A stretch of 64,000 bases of DNA from an uncultured Hymenobacter sp. Its GTDB lineage: Bacteria; Bacteroidota; Bacteroidia; Cytophagales; Hymenobacteraceae. The notes beneath the pieces are model-generated. The model was not told the DNA's origin and did no database searches. It saw nothing but the letters and a program-made list of their open reading frames with translations. The stretch covers positions 1 to 64,000 of the forward strand of contig CAJYPK010000041.1 of the NCBI GenBank assembly GCA_913776615.1. Direction: 5' to 3'. How positions within the stretch are numbered: the stretch's first letter is position 1; each line of letters begins with the position of its first letter. Shown in pieces: positions 58,271 to 64,000 of this stretch. Made by a program: the position numbers and the translations under genes.

Positions 58271-59221
58271 ATGCATGCTGTTTCTTGTCGGATTGCCAGT
58301 TGCGCGCTGGCGCTAACGCTGGGGGCGGCGGGGCTCCGGGAGGCGCGGGCGCAGGAGCCGGCGGGGACCGCCGCGCCCGCGCTCACCGCCGCCGGCCGGG
58401 CGCTGTTTGCCGGCGAACCCACGCCGCAGCTCGTGGCCCGGCAGTTCGCCTTCACCGAGGGGCCAGCTGTGGATCAAGCGGGCAATATCTTCTTTACCGA
58501 CCAGCCCAACGACAAAATCTGGAAGTACGACCGGGCGGGTAAGCTCAGCGTGTTTCTCAGCCCCGCCGGGCGGGCCAACGGGATGTACTTCGATAAGCGC
58601 GGCTACCTCATCGCCTGCGCCGATGCCCAGGGGGAGTTGTGGTCCATTGCCCCCGACGGGAAAACGACCGTGCTGCTGCGCGACGTGGCGGGCCAGCGCC
58701 TCAACGGCCCCAACGACGTGTGGGTGGCCCCCAGGGGCGGGCTTTACTTCACCGACCCCTATTACCAGCGCGACTACTGGCCCGCCACCCGGCCGGCTCC
58801 CATCGCCCAGCACGTGTATTACTTGGCCCCCGGCGCTACCCAGCCGGTAACCGTCGAAACCACGCTCAAAAAGCCCAACGGCCTCATCGGTACCCCCGAT
58901 GGCCGCACGCTTTACGTGGCCGACATCGAAGCCAATAAAACCTATCGTTACCGGCTCGGGGCCGGGGGCCAGCTGCTCGACAAGGAGCTCTTCGTGGCCC
59001 AGGGCTCCGATGGCATGACGCTCGACGAGCGCGGCAATGTGTACCTCACCGGTCGGGGAGTTACTATCTACAGTCCCGCCGGGCAGCGGCTGGCGCACAT
59101 TGAAATTCCCGCCGCCTGGACGGCCAACCTCTGCTTCGGCGGTAAGGACATGCGGACCCTCTTCATCACCGCCTCGGAAGCCGTGTACACGGTGCCCATG
59201 CGCGTGCGCGGCATCCGCTAG
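58271..59221 (+). CDS. SMP-30/gluconolactonase-like beta-propeller protein, exported
   Basis: Exported six-blade propeller of 316 residues. The start at 58271 (MHAVSCRIASCALALTLG) gives a signal peptide to about 28; the frame is open to 58163 but begins at TTG. Family motifs: FTEGPAVDQAGNIFFTDQPN (metal ligand E), RLNGPNDVWVAPRGGLYFTD (ligand N), KPNGLIGTPDGRTLYVADIE and GSDGMTLDERGNVYLT (ligand D). Such enzymes hydrolyse sugar lactones. It lies 123 bases before a PQQ-type sugar dehydrogenase, so the pair could oxidise a sugar to a lactone and open the ring in the periplasm (inference). Confidence 0.93.
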   Translation: MHAVSCRIASCALALTLGAAGLREARAQEPAGTAAPALTAAGRALFAGEPTPQLVARQFAFTEGPAVDQAGNIFFTDQPNDKIWKYDRAGKLSVFLSPAGRANGMYFDKRGYLIACADAQGELWSIAPDGKTTVLLRDVAGQRLNGPNDVWVAPRGGLYFTDPYYQRDYWPATRPAPIAQHVYYLAPGATQPVTVETTLKKPNGLIGTPDGRTLYVADIEANKTYRYRLGAGGQLLDKELFVAQGSDGMTLDERGNVYLTGRGVTIYSPAGQRLAHIEIPAAWTANLCFGGKDMRTLFITASEAVYTVPMRVRGIR

Positions 59222-59344
59222 AAGCAAGTGGATAAACCCTGCGGAGCCCTGCGGGAAAATCAGCCCACCCCGCCCAACCTTCGATTGGAAAAGCGAGTAA
59301 CTACTTGGTAATCGGTACTTACTAATTCTTTTCCACTCGTTGCC

Positions 59345-60925
59345 ATGATTATTTCTACCCAATGGGGCCGGCTGGCGGGCGCGCTGCTGCTAGCGGCCCT
59401 GACCCGCCCGGCTTTGGCCCAGCTGCCGGCCCCGGCTACCGTAGCGCTCACCGTGCCAGCGGGCCTGGCCAACGCCCCGTTTCAGCAGGCGCGCACCATG
59501 CAGGTACCGGCGGGCTTCGGCATCGCGGTGTATGCCCGGGTGCCGGGGGCGCGCTTCCTGGCCCTCACGCCCGATGGCAGCCTGCTGGTGTCGCAGCCCG
59601 GGGCGGGCAAGGTGGCGCTGGTGCGACCCGGCAGCGCGGGCGGCCTGCCCACGGTGACGGACTTCGTGACCGGCCTGCGCAATCCCCACGACTTGGTGTT
59701 TCACACCATCGGCAGCACTACCTACCTCTACGTGGCCGAAAGCCACCAGATCAACCGCTACGTCTACCAGGCGGGCGACCTCACCGCCCAGGGGCGGCAG
59801 ATCGTCATCACCGGCCTGCCCGATGCCAGCACGCCCGAGCTGAACGGTACCTACGGCCACCAGCTCAAAAACCTGGCCCTCGACGGCAATCACAAGCTCT
59901 ACGTGAGCATTGCCTCGACTTGCAACGTATGCCTCTCCGACACCCAGAGCGACCCCAAGCGGGCGGCCATCTACCAGTATGATGCCGATGGTACCAACCG
60001 CCGGCTCTTTGCCCAGGGCCTGCGCAATGCCGAGGGGCTGGCCTTCGTGCCCGGCACCAACACCCTGTGGGTGACCGTAAACAGCCGCGACAACACGCCC
60101 TATCCCAAGCAGGATAACACCGGCCAGTACGGCCAGGTAATCCCGGCCTACGTGGACAACCACCCGCCCGATCTGTTCACCAAAGTAGTCGATGGCGGCA
60201 ACTATGGCTGGCCCTTCGCCAACCCCAATCCCGACGCGGGCTTCGACAACATGCCCTACGACCTCGACTACGACATGAACCGTACCGGGGCGGTGCCGCT
60301 CAGCACGTTTACGCCCATCAGCAAGGGGATTCAGGCGCACTCGGCGGCGCTGGGGCTCACGTTTTTGCAGGGTACGGCCTTCCCGGCGGCCTACGCCAGC
60401 GGGGCCGTGGTGGCCCTGCACGGCTCCTGGAACCGCACTACGCCCACGGGCTACAAGGTGGTGTATTTTCCCTGGGATGCCGCCACCCAGACGCCCGGCG
60501 CGCAGGCCGACCTCGTCACCGGCTTCACGAGCGGCGGCAGCGCCTGGGGCCGCCCCGTCGATACGGCCGTGGACCCGCAGGGCCGGCTCTTCATCTCCGA
60601 CGACCAGAGCGGGACCATCTACCAGCTCAGCGCGCCGACTACGCCGCTGGCCGCCGCGCCCGGCGCGGGCGGCAGTGCCCCAGTGCGGCTCTATCCCAAT
60701 CCCGCCCCCGACGGCGTAGCTACTCTCGACCTCACGGCCCTGCCCCCCGGCCGCTACACGGCTACCGTGCTCGACCTGCTGGGCCGCGCGGTGCTGCCCG
60801 CCGAGGCAGTGGCGGGCGGCACCCCGGCCCAGCTGGCTGGCCTGGAGCAGCTCGGCCGGGGCGCCTACCTGCTGCGCGTTCAGGGTGAGCAGGTGAGCCA
60901 GGTAGTGCGCTTCGTGCGGCAGTAG
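59345..60925 (+). CDS. PQQ-type soluble sugar dehydrogenase-like propeller with T9SS sorting domain
   Basis: Exported protein of 526 residues, signal peptide to about 25 (PALAQ). The six-blade glucose/sorbosone dehydrogenase propeller (about 45-435) includes GLRNPHDLVFH, GHQLKNLALDGNHKLYVSIA, GLRNAEGLAF, DGGNYGWPFANPN and ALHGSWNRTTPTGYKV, positions that bind PQQ and Ca2+ in family enzymes. A T9SS type A domain follows (VRLYPNPAPDGVATLDL, from about 450), so the protein is sent to the surface. It probably oxidises sugars or acts as a binding propeller. It follows the SMP-30 gene. Confidence 0.92.
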   Translation: MIISTQWGRLAGALLLAALTRPALAQLPAPATVALTVPAGLANAPFQQARTMQVPAGFGIAVYARVPGARFLALTPDGSLLVSQPGAGKVALVRPGSAGGLPTVTDFVTGLRNPHDLVFHTIGSTTYLYVAESHQINRYVYQAGDLTAQGRQIVITGLPDASTPELNGTYGHQLKNLALDGNHKLYVSIASTCNVCLSDTQSDPKRAAIYQYDADGTNRRLFAQGLRNAEGLAFVPGTNTLWVTVNSRDNTPYPKQDNTGQYGQVIPAYVDNHPPDLFTKVVDGGNYGWPFANPNPDAGFDNMPYDLDYDMNRTGAVPLSTFTPISKGIQAHSAALGLTFLQGTAFPAAYASGAVVALHGSWNRTTPTGYKVVYFPWDAATQTPGAQADLVTGFTSGGSAWGRPVDTAVDPQGRLFISDDQSGTIYQLSAPTTPLAAAPGAGGSAPVRLYPNPAPDGVATLDLTALPPGRYTATVLDLLGRAVLPAEAVAGGTPAQLAGLEQLGRGAYLLRVQGEQVSQVVRFVRQ

Positions 60926-61117
60926 GGGAGGTTTTTTTAAAGCCTGACTACGTGCCGCAGTAAGTGGCTGATTGGTAGAGTGGAGAAAGGAGCACGGGCT
61001 AATCGGCAAGCTGAACGCTATCCGCTGAGTGCTAAGACGTTAGCGAGCGAGAGCCGTACGCTAGCCGGTGCCCGACGGGTGCCCGGCCCGGTATTCTGTT
61101 CCCCCTGCTTGCTGCCT

Positions 61118-62152
61118 ATGCTTTCCAACCACGCCTCGCGGGCCAGTACGCCCGCCTTCATGCCCGTAGCGGCGGGCCTGCACGTGCTGCGCAACGTGTT
61201 CGTCAATCTCTACTACGCCGCGGCCGACCCCAGCCAGCCGGCCGGCGAGTGGGTGCTCATCGACGCCGGGCTGCCCGGCTCGGCCGCTACCATCCGGCGG
61301 CACGCGGCCGAGGTGTTCGGGGCCGACAACCCGCCCGTGGCCATCGTGCTGACGCACGCCCACTTCGACCACGCCGGTAGCCTCGACGACCTCGCGGATG
61401 CCTGGCCCGGCGTGCCCGTGTACGCTCACCCGCTGGAGCTGCCCTACCTCACCGGCCGCTCCAGTTACCCCCCGCCCGACCCCACCGTGGGCGGCGGCCT
61501 CATGGCCTGGAGCTCGTTTCTCTACCCCAAACACCCTTACGACCTCGGCGAGCGCGTGCACGCCCTGCCTGCCGATAACTCCGTGCCCGGCCTGCCCGGC
61601 TGGCGCTGGGTACCCACGCCCGGCCACACCCCCGGCCACGTTTCCTTTTTCCGCGCAGCCGATGGCGTGCTGGTCGCCGGCGATGCCTTCACCACGGTGG
61701 TGGCCGAATCGGGCCTGGCTACGCTTACCCAGCAGCAGGTGGTGCACGGCCCGCCCGCCTACTTCACGCCCGACTGGGACGCGGCCCGTCTGTCGGTAGC
61801 CACCCTGCTGAGCCTGGCCCCCGAGGTGGCCGCTACCGGCCACGGCATCCCCATGCACGGGGCCGAGCTGCGCCGGCAGCTGGAGCAGCTAGCCGTTAAT
61901 TTCAATACTGATTCCCGCCCCCGGCTGGGCCGTTACGCCCACGAGCCCGCCGTTGCCGATGCCAGCGGCGTGCGCTCGGTGCCCCCGCCGCTCGTGAGCC
62001 CCTGGGTGAAGGGGCTGGCCCTCGCGGGCTTGGCCCTGGCTGGTGTTGCGCTGGCGGCCAGCAGTAAGCGACGCAAGACCAAACCTTACCGCGCCTGGTA
62101 CCGCGACCACCCCGCCCGGCCGCGTGGGGGCATTGCTGCGCGGACTTTGTAG
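61118..62152 (+). CDS. MBL-fold metallo-hydrolase with C-terminal membrane tail
   Basis: Zinc hydrolase of 344 residues. The start at 61118 (MLSNHASRAS) precedes the domain; 46 upstream codons begin with GTG and look non-coding. The HxHxDH motif is LTHAHFDHAG (H80, H82, D84, H85), with the third-ligand region PTPGHTPGHVS (about 166-176) and VLVAGDAF. After the hydrolase core a predicted membrane helix (about 303-320, KGLALAGLALAGVALAA) and a basic tail (SSKRRKTKPYRAWYRDHP) follow. The final residues GIAARTL and the stop are encoded by the left arm of a family F repeat, so the native C-terminus may differ. Confidence 0.9.
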   Translation: MLSNHASRASTPAFMPVAAGLHVLRNVFVNLYYAAADPSQPAGEWVLIDAGLPGSAATIRRHAAEVFGADNPPVAIVLTHAHFDHAGSLDDLADAWPGVPVYAHPLELPYLTGRSSYPPPDPTVGGGLMAWSSFLYPKHPYDLGERVHALPADNSVPGLPGWRWVPTPGHTPGHVSFFRAADGVLVAGDAFTTVVAESGLATLTQQQVVHGPPAYFTPDWDAARLSVATLLSLAPEVAATGHGIPMHGAELRRQLEQLAVNFNTDSRPRLGRYAHEPAVADASGVRSVPPPLVSPWVKGLALAGLALAGVALAASSKRRKTKPYRAWYRDHPARPRGGIAARTL

Positions 62153-62206
62153 TCCGCGCTTTAGTAGTACGAAACGCGGACTACAAAGTCCGCGCAACAA
62201 TGCCCC
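62127..62206. repeat. Family F inverted repeat at the 3' end of the MBL gene
   Basis: Arms at 62127-62158 and 62175-62206 match at 31 of 32 positions; each is palindromic around CGCGGACTTTGTAGTCCGCG. The left arm supplies the last codons and TAG stop (62150-62152) of the MBL gene. It lies between convergent MBL and DUF885 genes. Confidence 0.92.
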
Positions 62207-62216
62207 ATTGGTATGC

Positions 62217-62246
62217 AAAAGGGCGAGCCGACGGCTCGCCCTTTTT
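62217..62246. terminator. Bidirectional terminator between MBL and DUF885 genes
   Basis: Perfect 14-bp stem (62217-62230 with 62232-62245), AAAAGGGCGAGCCG, one-base loop, T run after it on the plus strand and A run before it. Confidence 0.9.
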
Positions 62247-62269
62247 AGTTCGAATAGCAGTTACTAAGA

Positions 62270-64000
62270 CTACTTCTGCTTGGCGGCCCAGGCATCCATT
62301 TTCGTTTCGAGCACGGCCAGCGGCATCACGCCGTCTTTTAGCAGCTCGTCGTGAAAATCGCTGAGTTTGAACTTACTGCCCAGCTCTTTCTCGTACTTTG
62401 TGCGCAGCTCGCGGATTTTGAGCTGGCCGGTTTTGTAGCTCAGTGCCTGGCCGGGGATGGCCATGTAGCGCTCAATCTCAGCCGTGGCCCCGTCTTCGCT
62501 GATGGGCTCCTGGGCCATCATATAGTTGATGGCTTCCTCGCGGGTCATGTTGCGCGAGTGCAGGCCGGTATCGACTACGAGGCGCACGGCGCGGTGCATC
62601 TCGTCGCCGAGCGCGCCCATGTACTGGTAGGGGTCGGTGTAGAGGCCCAGCTCTTTACCCAGGCTTTCGCAGTAGAGCGCCCAGCCCTCGCCCATCGCCC
62701 CGTACCACGCAAACTGCCGGAACTTGGGCAAGTCCTGGTTTTCCTGCTGCAACGACGTCTGGTAGTGGTGGCCCGGAATGGCCTCGTGCAAAAACAGCGA
62801 CTCCATGCCCGAGGTGGTGTTAAACGTCTTGGCGTCCACAATCGGCACGTAGAAGATGCCCGGCCGCGAGCCATCGGGGGCGCCCGGGTTGTACTCGGCC
62901 GAGGCCGAGGCGGCGCGGAAGGCTTCCGTCTGCCGAATCTCGAACGGCGTCTTGGGCGTGCGCCCGAACATCTTCTTCAGGTTCGGGTCGATGGTCGCCT
63001 GAATCTTGCGAAAGGCGTCCAGCACCTGGCTGGGCTGGGTGTAGGGCATGAACTTCTTGTCGGTCTTCAGGTAGTTGAAGAAAGTCGGCAAGTCGCCCTT
63101 GAAGCCCACCTGGGCTTTTACTTTCTCCATCTCGCCCTTGATGCGCGCTACTTCGGCGAGGCCCGTCTGGTAGATTTCCTGGGGCGTTTTGCTGGTGGTG
63201 GTCCAGTAGGCCACGTCGTAGGTGTAAATTCCCGGTCCACCCGGCACCGCCGCGATGCCGCTCGTGGGCCGCGCCTTGGGCAGGTATTCGGTGGCCAGGA
63301 AATCGCCCAGCTTCTTATAGGTGGGCACCAGCTCGGTCATGATGGCTTGGCGGTAAGCCTCGGTCAGGCGCTTTTTATCGGCTTCCGAAAAGTCTTTCGG
63401 AAACGCCTTGATAGGGCCGTAAAACAGCGACTGGCTGGGGTCGGTCACCGCAATGTCCTTGCCGCGCATCTGCGGAATCATCTTCACCACGAGCGCTTTG
63501 GGCAGCACTACGCCGGCCTTCATCCCGCGCCGGAAATTACCGATGGCCGAATCGCTCCACGCCACGAAGCCGTGCACCCGGCCCAGCCAGTTGTCGTAAT
63601 CCTTTACCGTCTTGAACGGCTGATTGCCCGAGCCCGAGCCATACTGCCCCAGCGTGAGCGGCAGCCCCCAAAACTGCTGAAACGGCATCATCCAGGTGTT
63701 GAGCTTCAGGCCGTCGAGGCGCTGCTTCATCTCGTACTGGAAGATGTCGTAGCTGATTTTGTCGTTGTCGTCCAGATTATTACGGTTAAATTTTTCGAGC
63801 CGCGTCAGGTAGTCCTGGTAAAAATTGCGCAGCGTGTCGCGATAAGCCTGGGTCTGGTCGTTGGGCAGCTGATCGTTGAAGCGGTTGTCGCCCTGGCCGG
63901 TGGCGGCCAACGGGTCGAGGCGCGACTGCTTTTCCCAATATTGGCTAAACAAGCCACTCAGGTCCTTATTGCCGCCGCTGGCCGCCTGGGTTTTATCGGA
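62270..64000 (-). CDS. DUF885 peptidase-like protein, N-terminus beyond window
   Basis: At least 576 residues, open to the right edge (the edge codons read SDKTQAASGGNKDLSGLFS), so signal peptide and start are missing. DUF885 hallmarks are present: LFLHEAIPGHHYQ (HExxPGHH, zinc-binding and catalytic), GEGWALYCESLGKELGLY, MHRAVRLVVDTGLHS and ALSYKTGQLKIRELR near the C-terminus. Members of this large alpha-helical family are exported zinc-dependent peptidases or dipeptidases in many Bacteroidota. The missing part is probably about 40-60 residues with a lipoprotein or Sec signal. Confidence 0.92.
   Translation of the reverse strand, partial: SDKTQAASGGNKDLSGLFSQYWEKQSRLDPLAATGQGDNRFNDQLPNDQTQAYRDTLRNFYQDYLTRLEKFNRNNLDDNDKISYDIFQYEMKQRLDGLKLNTWMMPFQQFWGLPLTLGQYGSGSGNQPFKTVKDYDNWLGRVHGFVAWSDSAIGNFRRGMKAGVVLPKALVVKMIPQMRGKDIAVTDPSQSLFYGPIKAFPKDFSEADKKRLTEAYRQAIMTELVPTYKKLGDFLATEYLPKARPTSGIAAVPGGPGIYTYDVAYWTTTSKTPQEIYQTGLAEVARIKGEMEKVKAQVGFKGDLPTFFNYLKTDKKFMPYTQPSQVLDAFRKIQATIDPNLKKMFGRTPKTPFEIRQTEAFRAASASAEYNPGAPDGSRPGIFYVPIVDAKTFNTTSGMESLFLHEAIPGHHYQTSLQQENQDLPKFRQFAWYGAMGEGWALYCESLGKELGLYTDPYQYMGALGDEMHRAVRLVVDTGLHSRNMTREEAINYMMAQEPISEDGATAEIERYMAIPGQALSYKTGQLKIRELRTKYEKELGSKFKLSDFHDELLKDGVMPLAVLETKMDAWAAKQK

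Noticed and set aside
59390..61009. A 539-codon minus-strand frame opposite the sugar dehydrogenase gene
   Set aside because: Shadow of the plus-strand gene, which has a signal peptide, propeller motifs and a T9SS tail.

Overview
The window comes from a GC-rich member of the Bacteroidota, most likely a Hymenobacter-like member of the Cytophagales (inference). The evidence is a SusC/SusD pair, several secreted proteins with type IX secretion (T9SS) C-terminal domains, a small PID-CTERM-type sorting protein, TTTG/TAnnTTTG promoters, almost no Shine-Dalgarno signals, and coding sequence near 65% GC with AT-richer intergenic gaps. No rRNA, intact tRNA or CRISPR array was found.

Layout. 1-2.3 kb: the 5' end of an IS5-like transposase, an AT-rich hairpin and a secreted M14 carboxypeptidase. 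2.8-8.0 kb (+): a Crp-like regulator, a DUF4260 protein, then an amidohydrolase/AraC/SDR/carboxymuconolactone-decarboxylase-like group and a GNAT acetyltransferase. 8.1-10.9 kb (-): a 40-residue basic protein, a catalase-like protein and a DUF2254 protein. 11.0-12.3 kb (+): a TPM-domain protein. 12.5-19.5 kb (-): susC, susD, a PI-PLC-like phosphodiesterase and an alkaline phosphatase, which read as one operon probably devoted to phosphorus-containing substrates. 19.9-22.8 kb (-): TerC, DUF2490 and a CitMHS transporter. 23.1 kb (+): an orphan response regulator. 24-35.7 kb (-): a PID-CTERM protein, two DUF4331 proteins (one with a T9SS tail), a TonB receptor, a His/Cys-rich small protein, a HupE/UreJ-like membrane protein and a TPR protein. 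This is the best candidate for an undescribed system. 36.0-38.6 kb (+): lepB with a TTG start and a histidine kinase. 38.7-45.3 kb: a secreted protein, purE-purK, an MFS exporter, an alpha/beta hydrolase and a lipoprotein. 45.5-51.3 kb (+): four consecutive, distinct GH43 enzymes. 51.6-55.8 kb (-): a 1402-residue surface protein. 56.2-58.1 kb (-): flavin reductase, creatininase and DoxX proteins. 58.3-62.2 kb (+): SMP-30, a PQQ-type sugar dehydrogenase with a T9SS tail and a membrane-tailed MBL hydrolase. The window ends inside a DUF885 peptidase-like gene.

The most unusual genome-level signal is a set of long inverted repeats from at least five sequence families. Each of the seven convergent gene junctions in the window holds a hairpin, and four of them hold a long dispersed-repeat inverted repeat. 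Several copies touch or enter genes: they supply stop codons (CitMHS, MBL hydrolase), lie flush against both stops of a convergent pair (histidine kinase and the 38.7 kb gene), alter candidate start regions (HupE-like, third GH43), or have grown an in-frame insert of about 43 residues inside an alpha/beta hydrolase.
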